Origin: Patulibacter brassicae
GTDB lineage: Bacteria > Actinomycetota > Thermoleophilia > Solirubrobacterales > Solirubrobacteraceae
DNA length: 64,000 bases
NCBI RefSeq assembly: GCF_033949425.1
Contig: NZ_JAXAVX010000007.1
Location: forward strand, 1 to 64,000
Direction: 5' to 3'
Numbering within the stretch: the stretch's first letter is position 1; each line of letters begins with the position of its first letter. The position numbers and the translations under genes are program-made. Shown here in pieces: positions 25,075 through 34,460 of this stretch. The notes beneath the pieces are model-generated. The model did not search any database. It worked only from the letters and a program-made list of their open reading frames with translations, and was not told the origin of the DNA.

Positions 25075-25243
25075 GGTTCTGGGGGCCGGGACGGCGCGAC
25101 GGACCCGCGGACGCGGGTGGCCCGGCGCCGAGGGTAGCGGCGGCCGGACCGCCCGACGCGGGCTGCACGGTCTTTCTCGTCGAACGGGCTGGCTGCCCCC
25201 GTTCCCCGAACCGTCCTCCCCGACACCTGTCCATGTCGCAGCG

Positions 25244-25954
25244 TCATCCCGTCGGAGGAGGGCGGCGTCCCCCGATGGTCCGGCCAGGACCGTCCGGCAG
25301 CCCCTCCAGCAGGGCCGTCGCGACCGCGTCCGGGCGGCTGATCGGCGCGTAGTGGCCGCCGGCGACGAGCTCGGGCTCCAGCGCGAGGCGCTCCGCCACG
25401 ACCCGCCGCTGGAACGCCGGGGGGAAGAAGCGGTCGTCGGCGGCCAGCAGGACGCGGGTCGGCACGTCCGGCCAGCGCGGCAGCGGCCACGGCTCGGCCA
25501 TCGCGCGGGCCTGGACGTCGCGCTCGTGCACGCGCGCCTCGGCGATCAGCGCGGCGGGGACGTCGTGGTAGAACGCCGCGTCGTCGTCGGTGCCCTCCAG
25601 CTCGCCGTGGCCGGTGTCCGTCCACCAGTCCGCGACGGACTCCCCGGCCCGGGGGATCATCGCCGCGAGCAGCACGAGCTGGGCGACGGGCCGGCGCGCG
25701 GCCACCAGGGGCGCGGTGAAGCCGCCGAGGGAGTGCCCGACGACGACCGGCGCCGGCGCGTCCGCGGGCATCGCGTCCACCACCGCGTCGGCGAGATCCC
25801 ACAGCCCGGCGTCCGCGTCGTCGGTGGGCAGGTCGACGGCGAGCACGGCGTGCCCGGCGGCCTCCAGGCGCGGAGCCACGCGGTGCCAGTCCCAGCGGCT
25901 GCCCCCGCCGCCGTGGACGAGGACGAAGAGGTGACGGCGCGGCGCGAGCTCCAT
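25244..25954 (-). CDS. Alpha/beta-hydrolase fold protein
   Basis: 236 aa. The oxyanion segment is VHGGGGSRWDWHRVAPRL, the nucleophile elbow GHSLGG, and a C-terminal histidine lies in AGGHYAPISRPDAV, with the acid probably in the DDRFFP turn. The fold is complete at the size of small esterases of the methylesterase/HNL-like group. The ATG at 25954 is preferred to a GTG 18 nt upstream. It is followed by unrelated genes, so the substrate is open. Confidence 0.88.
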   Translation of the reverse strand: MELAPRRHLFVLVHGGGGSRWDWHRVAPRLEAAGHAVLAVDLPTDDADAGLWDLADAVVDAMPADAPAPVVVGHSLGGFTAPLVAARRPVAQLVLLAAMIPRAGESVADWWTDTGHGELEGTDDDAAFYHDVPAALIAEARVHERDVQARAMAEPWPLPRWPDVPTRVLLAADDRFFPPAFQRRVVAERLALEPELVAGGHYAPISRPDAVATALLEGLPDGPGRTIGGRRPPPTG

Positions 25955-26012
25955 GCCCGTATCGACCGGCACCCGCCGCCGGACTCATCGGCCGCGCCCG
26001 GCGGGGACGGTC

Positions 26013-27071
26013 TCAGGGCAGCTCGGGCGGCAGGCCGAAGCGCGCGAACAGCTCGGGCTGCACGAACCCGGTGACCTCGCGGATCCGTCCGCCGTCGAGC
26101 GTCAGCACCTGCAGGACCGTCGGCCGGTGGGCGCCGGCCGCGTCGTCCCACGAGTACGTGCCGAAGGCCGGCTGGCCGCTCGCGGACGTGGCGACGACCC
26201 GCACGCGCCGCCGTCCCAGCGCGTCGTAGACGCGGCCGTTGAACGCCCAGTCGCGGAGGAACGTCCGGAAGCCGGCACCGCGGAACCACGTCGCCATCGG
26301 CGGCATCGTGATGACCGCGTCCTCGACGAGCATCGCCTCGATCGCGGCGACGTCGCCGGCCTCCCACGCCGCGAGGTAGCCGTCGACGATCTCGCGCAGC
26401 CGCTCGTCGCCGAGCGCGCGCAGCGTCGCCTGCTGGCTCTGGGCCGGCAGCTTCTCCTCGACGGTGCGCCGGGCCCGCTGCAGCGCGCTGTTCACGGAGG
26501 CGACCGTCGTGTCGAGGGTGTCGGCGACCTCCTTCGCGGAGTAGCCGAGGACCTCGAAGAGGATGAGCGCGGCGCGCTGGCGGGCCGACAGGTGCTGCAG
26601 CGCGGCGACGAACGCGAGCTCGACCGACTCGCGCTGCGCGTAGCGCGCGGCGGGTGCGGCCGGACCGGCGGGGTGGTCGGCGTCGCCGAGCCAGGCGTCG
26701 GGGAACGGCTCGATCCAGACGGACTCCGTCAGCGGCCGTCCCGGTCCGAGCGCGGCGTCGGACTCGGGGCCGAGGTCCAGCGGGGTGACGCGCTTGCGCC
26801 CGCGCGCGATCGCGTCGAGGCAGACGTTCGTGGCGATCGAGGAGAGCCAGGAGCGCGGGGAGCTGCGGCCCTCGAAGCCCGGCAGCCCGCGCCAGGCGCG
26901 CAGGAGCGTCTCCTGGACCGCGTCCTCGGCGTCGTGCAGCGAGCCGAGCATCCGGTAGCAGTGCGCCTGGAGCTCGCGTCGACGGGGCTCGACGAGGCGG
27001 CCGAACGCCGCCTCGTCGCCGCGGCGGGCGGCGGCGAGCAGCGCGCGGTCCTCGGCGGCGGTCCCGGCCAT
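26013..27071 (-). CDS. ECF sigma factor with C-terminal SnoaL-like domain (TIGR02960/SigG type)
   Basis: 352 aa. Sigma region 2 is at residues 10-80 (YRMLGSLHDAEDAVQETLLRAWRGL), region 4 at about 150-205 (LSARQRAALILFEVLGYSAKEVADTLDTTVASVNSALQRAR), and a SnoaL/NTF2-like domain at about 215-345 (YLAAWEAGDVAAIEAMLVEDAV). ECF factors with such a tail usually lack a classical anti-sigma gene and the SnoaL domain modulates activity instead; none is seen beside this one. It is encoded 9 nt after the HxlR gene on the same strand and may be co-transcribed. The ligand of the SnoaL pocket is unknown. Confidence 0.93.
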   Translation of the reverse strand: MAGTAAEDRALLAAARRGDEAAFGRLVEPRRRELQAHCYRMLGSLHDAEDAVQETLLRAWRGLPGFEGRSSPRSWLSSIATNVCLDAIARGRKRVTPLDLGPESDAALGPGRPLTESVWIEPFPDAWLGDADHPAGPAAPAARYAQRESVELAFVAALQHLSARQRAALILFEVLGYSAKEVADTLDTTVASVNSALQRARRTVEEKLPAQSQQATLRALGDERLREIVDGYLAAWEAGDVAAIEAMLVEDAVITMPPMATWFRGAGFRTFLRDWAFNGRVYDALGRRRVRVVATSASGQPAFGTYSWDDAAGAHRPTVLQVLTLDGGRIREVTGFVQPELFARFGLPPELP

Positions 27072-27080
27072 GCCCGCAAC

Positions 27081-27632
27081 CTACCCGGCGGCGCGGTCCC
27101 CGCCGGCCGGAAGGCCGGGCGCCCCCCGCCGATCCCCGTCGCCCGGTCGCGCCCAGCGCCGCAGCGGGTGGTCGGGGCCGGCACCGGGGCCCGGGCGCGG
27201 CGTGACCTCGCGGGGGTCGAGCCGCTCGCCGCAGCAGCCGCAGACGACGACCGCGTGCGTGTCGCAGCCGCAGGCCTCGTGGCGCAGCAGCGTCGGGGGG
27301 CCGTCGGGCAGGCCCGTGTGGCGATCGCCCCAGTCCATGAGCGCGGCGACGATCGGGTAGAGCTCGAGTCCCGCCGCGGTCAGGCGGTACTCGTAGCGGA
27401 CGCGCTCGCCGGCCTCGTCGTAGGGCCGGCGCTCCAGCACGCCGCGCTCCTCGAGCATCCGCAAGCGGTCCGTCAGGACGTTGCGCGCGACCCCGGTCCC
27501 GCGCTGGAAGTCCTCGAAGGTCCGCGCGCGGAGGAACGCCGCCTGGAGGATCCGGAAGACCCATCGCTCGCCGAGGATCGCCGAGGCCCGCGAGACGGAG
27601 CAGTCGATGGTCGCGAGCTCGTCGTGCCGCAC
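27081..27632 (-). CDS. HxlR-family winged-helix regulator with a C-terminal cysteine cluster
   Basis: 183 aa. The HxlR domain spans residues 5-110 (CSVSRASAILGERWVFRILQAAF, FQRGTGVARNVLTDRLRMLEERGVLERRPY, YRLTAAGLELYPIVAALMDWGDR). The C-terminus adds a Cys cluster (HEACGCDTHAVVVCGCCGE) that could bind zinc or act as a thiol sensor, then a disordered Gly/Pro/Arg tail. The GTG at 27632 is the only start that keeps the whole domain. It is divergent from an MFS exporter, with two matching palindromes between them, so it is very likely the repressor of that pump and of itself. Confidence 0.92.
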   Translation of the reverse strand: MRHDELATIDCSVSRASAILGERWVFRILQAAFLRARTFEDFQRGTGVARNVLTDRLRMLEERGVLERRPYDEAGERVRYEYRLTAAGLELYPIVAALMDWGDRHTGLPDGPPTLLRHEACGCDTHAVVVCGCCGERLDPREVTPRPGPGAGPDHPLRRWARPGDGDRRGAPGLPAGGDRAAG

Positions 27633-27663
27633 GGGTCCAGCCTAGCGCCCGCGCCGCCGGTGA

Positions 27664-27710
27664 GTTGCAGATCGCAACGCTCACCCCTAGGGTGCGTTGC
27701 GATTCGCAAC
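27664..27710. promoter_or_regulatory. Twin palindromic operators between the HxlR gene and the MFS pump
   Basis: GTTGCAGATCGCAAC (27664-27678) and GTTGCGATTCGCAAC (27696-27710) are two copies of GTTGC-N5-GCAAC with centres 32 bp apart, about three helical turns. Between them a CCTAGG core makes the whole array symmetrical. A plus-strand promoter TTGCAG (27665-27670), 17 bp, TAGGGT (27688-27693) lies inside. The arrangement fits dimeric HxlR binding that shuts off both divergent genes. Confidence 0.7.
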
Positions 27711-27754
27711 CCAGGGCGGCGCCCGTCGCCCGGGAACCCGGACCGGAGCACCCG

Positions 27755-29152
27755 ATGACCCGACGCACGCTCGCGCTCGTCGCCCTCTGCGGCGGCGCCT
27801 TCCTCGGCTTCCTCGACGCGACGATCGTGAACGTCGCGTTCCCGGACATCCGGGCCTCGTTCCCCGAGGCCGGCACCTCGGAGCTCTCCTGGATCCTCGA
27901 CGGGTACTTCATCGCGCTCGCCGCGTTCCTCATCCCGGCCGGCGGCATCGCCGACCGGATCGGGCGCCGGCGCGTCTTCGTCGGCGGGATCGCCGCCTTC
28001 TCGCTCGCCAGCGCGCTCTGCGCCGTCGCGCCGACCTGGGAGACGCTGATCGCCGCGCGGATCCTCCAGGGCCTCGCCGCGGCCGTCGCGACGCCGTCGT
28101 CGCTGGCGCTCCTGCTGCCGCTCTTCCCGGTCGAGCGACGGGCGCAGGGCGTCGGCATCTGGGGCGCGTCGGCCGCGCTGGCGGCGGCCTGCGGACCGCC
28201 GCTCGGCGGGCTGCTCGTCGAGGTCGCCGACTGGCGCTGGATCTTCCTCGTGAACCTGCCGCTGGGCCTGCTCGTCGTGCTCGTCGCCCTGCGGACGCTC
28301 GACGAGCAGCGCGACGAGCAGGCGACCGGCCTCCCGGACCTCGGGGCCTCCGTGCTCGCCGCACTCGGCCTCGGGCTGCTCGCCCTGGCGATCGTCGAGG
28401 GCGAGCGGTGGGGATGGACGAGCGCGGGCACCCTCGGCTCCGCGGCCGCCGCCGTCGCCCTCACCGCGCTCGTCGCGCGCCGCTGCGCGACGCACCCGCG
28501 GCCGCTCGTCGACCCGGCGCTGCTGCGCTTCGCCGGGTTCCGCTGGGGCAACCTCGGGACCCTCCTGTTCGCGATGGCGTTCTTCGCGACGATCCTCGGG
28601 AACATCCTCTTCCTCACCGGGGTCTGGCGCTACTCCGTGCTCGACGCCGGCCTGGCGACCGTGCCGGGCCCGCTGGCCAGCGCGCTCGTCGCCGGTCCCG
28701 CCGGCCGCCTCGCCGACCGGCTCGGCCACCGCGCGGTGATCGTGCCGGGCGCGCTCGTCTACGCCTGCGGGCTGCTGCTCCTGCGCGGCGCCGGCGACGA
28801 GCCCGACTGGGTCGGGACGTGGCTCCCGGCCATGACGCTCACCGGGATCGGCATCGGGCTCGCGTTCCCGACGCTCGGCGCCGCGGCGGCCGCGGACGTC
28901 CCGCCCGAGCGGTTCGGCGTGGCGAGCGCCGTCAACGGCGCGTTCCGGCAGTTCGGGGCGGTGCTGGGCACCGCGATCCTCGTGGCGATCGTCGGCGAGC
29001 CGACGACGCTCGCCGGGGCGAGCGCGGCGGCCGACGACGGGTACCTCTTCGGGATCGTCGCCGCCCTGCTCGCCGGCGGCGCGGCCCTCGCGCTGCGCCC
29101 GCGCGCCCGTCCGGCGGCCGTCGACCCCGCGCCCGAGGCGGCCGCCGCCTGA
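27755..29152 (+). CDS. DHA2-family MFS multidrug transporter
   Basis: 465 aa, about 14 transmembrane segments, EmrB/QacA type. Motif A is present in GGIADRIGRRRVFVGG, motif D1 in FLDATIVNVAFPDIR (acid residue in helix 1), motif C-like glycine pattern in GIWGASAALAAACGPPLGGLL, and a second A-like motif in GRLADRLGHRAV. It exports drugs or cationic/lipophilic compounds using the proton gradient. The ATG at 27755 has GGAG eight bases upstream. Its promoter overlaps the twin GTTGC-N5-GCAAC operators, so induction through the HxlR regulator is expected. Confidence 0.93.
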   Translation: MTRRTLALVALCGGAFLGFLDATIVNVAFPDIRASFPEAGTSELSWILDGYFIALAAFLIPAGGIADRIGRRRVFVGGIAAFSLASALCAVAPTWETLIAARILQGLAAAVATPSSLALLLPLFPVERRAQGVGIWGASAALAAACGPPLGGLLVEVADWRWIFLVNLPLGLLVVLVALRTLDEQRDEQATGLPDLGASVLAALGLGLLALAIVEGERWGWTSAGTLGSAAAAVALTALVARRCATHPRPLVDPALLRFAGFRWGNLGTLLFAMAFFATILGNILFLTGVWRYSVLDAGLATVPGPLASALVAGPAGRLADRLGHRAVIVPGALVYACGLLLLRGAGDEPDWVGTWLPAMTLTGIGIGLAFPTLGAAAAADVPPERFGVASAVNGAFRQFGAVLGTAILVAIVGEPTTLAGASAAADDGYLFGIVAALLAGGAALALRPRARPAAVDPAPEAAAA

Positions 29153-29215
29153 GCCTGGCGCGGACGCCGACCCGCCGGCCCGCGGACGCTCGTGCCGCGG
29201 GGTAGCGTCCCGCGC

Positions 29216-29962
29216 GTGAGCGACGAGATCCTGATCGAGCGCGACGGCGGCGTCGCGACCATCCGCCTGAACGCCCCGGAGCGGCGCAACGCGCTGACCG
29301 TCGAGATGGCGCAGGCCCTGATCGACGCCTGCGACGCGCTCGACGCCGACGCGACGGTCGGGGCCGTCGTCGTCACCGGCGAGGGCGGCTACTTCTCCGC
29401 CGGCGGCGATCGGCCGACGCTGGCGGCGGCGGGCGAGCGGCCGGCCGATCCCGAGGAGTACGACGGGATGAGCACGCTCTACCGCTCGTTCGCGCGGGTC
29501 GGCGAGCTCGCCGTGCCGACGATCGCGGCGATCGTCGGCGGTGCGGTCGGCGCCGGCATGAACCTCGCGATGGCCACGGACCTGCGGATCGTCGCGAGCG
29601 ACGCGCAGCTCCTCTCCGGGTTCATCCCGATCGGCCTGCACCCCGGCGGCGGCCACGGCGTGCTGCTCGGCCGCAGCGGCAACCGCGAGGCGACGAACGC
29701 CCTGGCGCTCTTCGGCCAGCGGATCGACGGCGCGCGGGCCGTGACCCTCGGCTTCGCGTGGGAGGCCGTCGCGGCGGCCGACGTCGTCGCGCGCGCCCAG
29801 GAGCTCGCGGCGATCCCAGGCGCCGACCCGGCCCTCGCGCGCCGGACGGCCCGCTCGCTGCGGATCGAGCTCGGCCCGCCGGCGATCTCGTGGCCGGCTG
29901 CGCTGGAGCTCGAGCGGCCGTCGCAGATGTGGTCGATGCGCCGCAAGGACCTGGCGGGCTGA
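29216..29962 (+). CDS. Crotonase-fold protein (enoyl-CoA hydratase/isomerase family) lacking both catalytic Glu
   Basis: 248 aa. It has the crotonase core: RLNAPERRNALT, the oxyanion-hole segment GGYFSAGGD, GAVGAGMNLAMATDLRI and LHPGGGHGVLLGRSG. In rat enoyl-CoA hydratase the catalytic glutamates are E144 (GGCELA) and E164 (QPEI). The aligned positions here are N116 (AGMNLA) and F136 (SGFIPI). Hydration in the usual way is therefore unlikely. Other crotonases with substituted residues act as isomerases, hydrolases or decarboxylases. The GTG at 29216 gives the standard start. It ends 37 nt before a convergent lipoprotein, with a terminator between. Confidence 0.85.
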   Translation: MSDEILIERDGGVATIRLNAPERRNALTVEMAQALIDACDALDADATVGAVVVTGEGGYFSAGGDRPTLAAAGERPADPEEYDGMSTLYRSFARVGELAVPTIAAIVGGAVGAGMNLAMATDLRIVASDAQLLSGFIPIGLHPGGGHGVLLGRSGNREATNALALFGQRIDGARAVTLGFAWEAVAAADVVARAQELAAIPGADPALARRTARSLRIELGPPAISWPAALELERPSQMWSMRRKDLAG

Positions 29963-29999
29963 GCGGCCGCCGCCGGGACGACCGGCGGAGGCCGGCCGC
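29963..29999. terminator. Hairpin between convergent genes
   Basis: GCGGCC (29963-29968) pairs with GGCCGC near 29994-29999, and inside it CCGCCGG (29970-29976) pairs with CCGGCGG (29982-29988). It fills the whole gap between two convergent stops and probably works in both directions. Confidence 0.6.
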
Positions 30000-30476
30000 T
30001 CAGCCGCGCAGCAGCTGCTCGATCCCGCCGTCGACCCGCCAGGGGACGCCGGGATCGGTCGCGCGCGGCGCGACGAAGTCGTCGCGCACGAGCGTGAAGC
30101 GCAGGTCCAGTCCGCGCCCGGTGACGCGCACCACCGCGCGCTCGCCGGCCACCCGGGTCGTGAAGTCGAGCTTCGAGATCGTCCGGTCCGACGCGGACGG
30201 CTCGTCCGTCTGGCCCGGCAGCACCGCCGCGACCTTCCCGAGCGCCCCTCGGCAGGACCCGGCGGGGCCCTCGTCGAGGCGCCGCTGCTCGCGCTGGGTG
30301 AGCAGCGCGCAGGCGCGCGCGCCATTCGCCTGGCCGACGGTCGCCAGCAGCAGCCGCCCGACCGCGGTCCGCGGGTCGTCGTCGGGGAACCGCTCGGCGT
30401 CGCCGCACCCGCTCGCGCCCCAGGCGACGAGCGCCGCGGCGCCGAGAGTCAGGACCCGGGCGGCGCCCGGCCTCAC
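30000..30476 (-). CDS. Small lipoprotein of unknown function
   Basis: 158 aa. The signal (ARVLTLGAAALVAWGASGC) has a lipobox ASGC near residue 22. The mature part contains a helical first half (RTAVGRLLLATVGQANGARACALLTQREQRRL) and strands such as RAVVRVTGRGLDLRFTLVRDDF, the overall size and order of NTF2/nuclear-transport-like lipoproteins common in actinobacteria. The paired Cys in ACALL and GSCRG may form a disulphide. Its GTG overlaps the upstream stop (GTGA). Confidence 0.7.
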   Translation of the reverse strand: MRPGAARVLTLGAAALVAWGASGCGDAERFPDDDPRTAVGRLLLATVGQANGARACALLTQREQRRLDEGPAGSCRGALGKVAAVLPGQTDEPSASDRTISKLDFTTRVAGERAVVRVTGRGLDLRFTLVRDDFVAPRATDPGVPWRVDGGIEQLLRG

Positions 30477-31117
30477 CCCTCGTCCTCGTCGTCGGCGTAG
30501 AGCGACTCGCGCGCGAGCTCCTTGCCGCTGCCGTCGACGATCCGGACCTCGAGCGTGTCGCCGTGGTAGTCGTCGGGCGCCAGCAGCGTGAACGCGCCCT
30601 CGCGCAGCGGGCAGCGGTCGACGACCGTCTCGTCGAGGACGGCCACGGCGTGATCGCCGCCGGAGACGAGCGCGCGGCCCCACACGAGGGTCATCGCCGC
30701 GGTGTCGCCGTCGCCTCGCCAGGAGCCGACGACGGCGTCGCAGAGGTCGATCGTCCAGTCCGGGTTGTTCTCGGCGAGCTCGCTCGTGACGTCGGCCTCG
30801 CCCTCGAGCGCGCGCGGCTCGGAGCCGTCGTCGCCGGCGGGCACGTAGCGGACGTGGCCGTAGACCTCGAGGCCCGTCGACGTGCGCGTGGAGACCGGCA
30901 CGAACGTCCGGCCGTGCCACGTGCGGTCCGGGTACCAGGTGAACTCGCCGGCCTCGCCGATGCCGTCGGCGGGCCACTCCTCGTCCGGGTCGAGCTCGAC
31001 CTCGCCGACGGCGGTGTCGAAGGCCGCCTTCAGCCGCGCGGCCCAGCGGCCGTACGGCGCGGTCTCCTGCGGCGGCTCGGCCGCGTAGCGGGGCAGGAAG
31101 CGCTCGAGCTCAGGCAT
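30473..31117 (-). CDS. Cytosolic protein of unknown function
   Basis: 214 aa starting MPELERFLPRY, no signal peptide. Acidic and strand-rich, with aromatic segments FTWYPDRTWHGRTFVPVS, TGLEVYGHVRYVPAG and DYHGDTLEVRIVDGSG, then the acidic end DDEDEG. It is translationally coupled to the lipoprotein downstream. No family is recognised; the two genes together may handle one substrate. An upstream start at 31138 would add seven residues without a better ribosome site. Confidence 0.6.
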   Translation of the reverse strand: MPELERFLPRYAAEPPQETAPYGRWAARLKAAFDTAVGEVELDPDEEWPADGIGEAGEFTWYPDRTWHGRTFVPVSTRTSTGLEVYGHVRYVPAGDDGSEPRALEGEADVTSELAENNPDWTIDLCDAVVGSWRGDGDTAAMTLVWGRALVSGGDHAVAVLDETVVDRCPLREGAFTLLAPDDYHGDTLEVRIVDGSGKELARESLYADDEDEG

Positions 31118-31186
31118 CGGGCGCCAGTCTAGGGACACCTCCGCGCCCGGCGGCGACGCGCCACGCCCTCGGGCGGGTGGCGCCCC

Positions 31187-31208
31187 GACCGGCGCAGGAG
31201 CGCCGGTC
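31187..31208 (-). terminator. Terminator hairpin after the collagen-like gene
   Basis: GACCGGCGC (31187-31195), loop AGGA, GCGCCGGTC (31200-31208): a perfect 9-bp stem with a tetraloop, 4 nt beyond the stop of the minus-strand collagen-like gene. Confidence 0.7.
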
Positions 31209-31211
31209 CGC

Positions 31212-32252
31212 TCAGGGAGCGACCCAGGTGAACGACATGTTCGTCGTCGGCAGGCTCGGGTCGAGCGTCGCGTCCGGGCCGCGCGTGTAGAGGGCGATCT
31301 CGACGTAGTCGTTGCGCTCGAGCCGGGCGACGGTGCTGACCACCTGCTGCAGCCCCTGGCCCGGGGTGTTCGTGCGGGTGTCGGCGGCGAGGAACTCGCT
31401 GCGCGACCGGTGGATGCCGATCGTCCGGGTCGCGGTGTCGGCCTGCGACGGCCACTCGACCGAGGCGGTGATGAGGTACGTGCCGGCCCGCGCGGGACGG
31501 ATCCAGCTCGACGCGGTGCACTCCTCGTCGTGGATCGACGTCGCGTCGTAGACCTCGGTCCGCCAGACGAGCCACTGCGCGTAGCTCTTGTTGCCCAGGA
31601 CGGTCTTCGTGCCCGTCCCGCAGTAGACGATCGGGTTGCGCAGGCGGACCGCGGGGAGCGCCGCCTGGTGCTCGGGGCCGACGCTGCCGGCGGCCAGGCC
31701 CGGGTTCGGGAAGCTGCCGGTCAGGACGCCGCCGGCGGGGCCGGTCGACGGGCCGGCGGGCCCCTCCGGTCCGGCGGGGCCGCGCTCCCCGGCCGGACCG
31801 CGCGCGCCGGTGTCGCCCTGCGGCCCCGCTGCGCCGGGCTCGCCCGGCGTACCGGCCGGCCCCGCGTCGCCGGCCGGCCCCTGCGGACCGGCGGGGCCGC
31901 GGGCGCCGGCCTCGCCCCGGGGGCCGGGCTCGCCCCGCCCGCCGGCCTCGCCGCGGGCTCCGGCATCGCCCTTCGCACCGGCGGGGCCTCGTGCGCCGGC
32001 CGGGAGGTCGCCGCGACGGAAGTCCCGCGCGCGCAGGGAGCGGTCGCGGACGTCGGCGGAGGTCACGCTGCCGTCCTTGATGTCGCGGCCGGTGATCATC
32101 ACCGCCGCGGTCGCGGTCGAGCCGAGCGACACGAAGAGCGCCAGCAGCGCCAGCAGGTGCGCCGAGCTCACGCTGGGACGGCGGCGCAGGGCGCGGAGGA
32201 CGGGACGGGGACCGGGCACCCGGCGATCGTGCCCGGGCCGTCGGCCCGCCAC
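31212..32252 (-). CDS. Collagen-like repeat surface protein
   Basis: 346 aa. The N-terminus has a membrane/signal segment (AHLLALLALFVSLGSTATAA, residues 31-50) and the actinobacterial motif ITGRDIKDGSVTSADVRDRSL. Residues 86-169 are 28 uninterrupted Gly-X-Y triplets (GARGPAGAKGDAG and so on) with many GPA and GEP units, which should form a triple helix. The C-terminal globular domain (about 185-346) is strand-rich with two cysteines and may trimerise. The GTG at 32252 has GGGAGG eight bases upstream. It is probably a surface stalk or adhesin. Confidence 0.88.
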   Translation of the reverse strand: MAGRRPGHDRRVPGPRPVLRALRRRPSVSSAHLLALLALFVSLGSTATAAVMITGRDIKDGSVTSADVRDRSLRARDFRRGDLPAGARGPAGAKGDAGARGEAGGRGEPGPRGEAGARGPAGPQGPAGDAGPAGTPGEPGAAGPQGDTGARGPAGERGPAGPEGPAGPSTGPAGGVLTGSFPNPGLAAGSVGPEHQAALPAVRLRNPIVYCGTGTKTVLGNKSYAQWLVWRTEVYDATSIHDEECTASSWIRPARAGTYLITASVEWPSQADTATRTIGIHRSRSEFLAADTRTNTPGQGLQQVVSTVARLERNDYVEIALYTRGPDATLDPSLPTTNMSFTWVAP

Positions 32253-32268
32253 ATCGGGGACCTCCCGA

Positions 32269-32313
32269 GTCCTCCGGGTCGCACCCGGAGGACCGCCGGG
32301 CCCGACGCCCGGC
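32269..32313 (-). terminator. Two hairpins between the opp operon and the collagen-like gene
   Basis: Hairpin one is GCCGGGC (32295-32301), loop CCGAC, GCCCGGC (32307-32313), 28 nt after the oppF stop. Hairpin two is GTCCTCCGGGT (32269-32279), loop CGC, ACCCGGAGGAC (32283-32293), a perfect 11-bp stem. The second lies just upstream of the Shine-Dalgarno (32266-32261) of the collagen-like gene, so besides termination it may act in that gene's 5' leader. Confidence 0.65.
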
Positions 32314-32340
32314 GCCCGGCGCGCCGCGCCCGTCCGAGCG

Positions 32341-33332
<992 letters not shown>

Positions 33333-33336
<4 letters not shown>

Positions 33337-34460
33337 GCCGCCTCCTCCCCGGTCCCGGCGGTGATCCCGGCGGCCTCGGCCGCCTCGCGCGGGGTGCCCC
33401 CGGCGGCCAGCACGCCCCAGATGGTCTCGCGGCGCTCCGGCGGCATCGTGCAGCGCAGCCAGTGCTCCGGCGCCCCGTCGGCCTGCCCCAGCGGCGGCAT
33501 CCCGGGCCGGCAGCACCCGGCGGCGTACGGGCAGCGCGCCCGGAAGTGGCAGTCGTCCGGCAGCCCGATGAGGCTCGGCGGGCGGCCGTCGACCGGCACG
33601 AGCTCGACGTCGCGCGGCTGGTCGAGCCGCGGGATCGACCGCAGCAGGCCCCACGTGTAGGGGTGGCGCGGCATCGCGAAGAGGTCGTGGACGGGGGCGC
33701 GCTCGACGATCTGCCCGGCGTACATCACCGCGATGTCGTCGGCGGTCTCCGCCACGACGCCGAGGTCGTGGGTGATCATCACCACGGCGGTCCCGAGCTC
33801 GCGCTGGAGCCGGTCGATGAGCTCGAGGATCTGGGCCTGCACGGTGACGTCCAGGGCGGTCGTCGGCTCGTCGGCGATGAGGAGCTTCGGGTCGTTGCAG
33901 AGCGCCATCGCGATCATCACGCGCTGGCGCATGCCACCGGAGAACTCGTGCGGGTAGGAGTCCGCGCGGCGGTCGGGGTCGGGGATCCCGACGAGGCCGA
34001 GCATCTCCACCGCCCGCGCGCGGGCCTGCTTGCGGGTGACGTCGTTGTGCGCGCGGACCGCCTCGATGATCTGGTCGCCGACGCGGTAGAAGGGGTGCAG
34101 GGACGACAGCGGGTCCTGGAAGATCATCGCGATCTCGTTGCCGCGGATCCGCCGCAGCTCCTCGGCCCCGAGGGTCGTGAGGTCGCGACCCTGGAAGAGC
34201 ACGCGACCGGTGATCGTCGCCGCGGACGAGCGCGTCAGCCCCATGACGGTGAGGCTCGAGACGGACTTGCCCGACCCGGACTCGCCGACGATGCCGAGCG
34301 TCCGGCCCTGCTCGACGTCGTAGGACACCCGGTCGACGGCCTGGACGACGCCGTCCTCGGAGCGGAAGGCGACGGAGAGGTCCTCGACGCGCAGCAGCGG
34401 CGTCGGGCCCTCGGCCTCGGCGGGGGGCAGGTCCCGGGGGGTCTCCTGGGGGTCGCTCAT
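33333..34460 (-). CDS. oppD: Oligopeptide/dipeptide ABC transporter ATPase (OppD type)
   Basis: 375 aa. Walker A GESGSGKS, signature FSGGMRQRVMIAMAL, Walker B LLIADEPTTALD, H-loop MITHDLG. The C-terminal oligopeptide extension has the cysteine motif CHFRARCPYAAGCC, which in related DppD proteins ligates an iron-sulphur cluster. It ends in an Ala/Glu-rich tail. It overlaps oppB upstream and oppF downstream by 4 nt each. Confidence 0.94.

Noticed and set aside
27473..30325. A 950-aa minus-strand frame over the MFS and crotonase genes
   Set aside because: Antisense shadow rich in Arg/Glu repeats; the plus-strand products have full family motifs.
31721..31980. Possible CRISPR-like or VNTR array
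   Set aside because: The short-period repetition is the 9-bp rhythm of Gly-X-Y codons, with no uniform repeat-spacer pattern.
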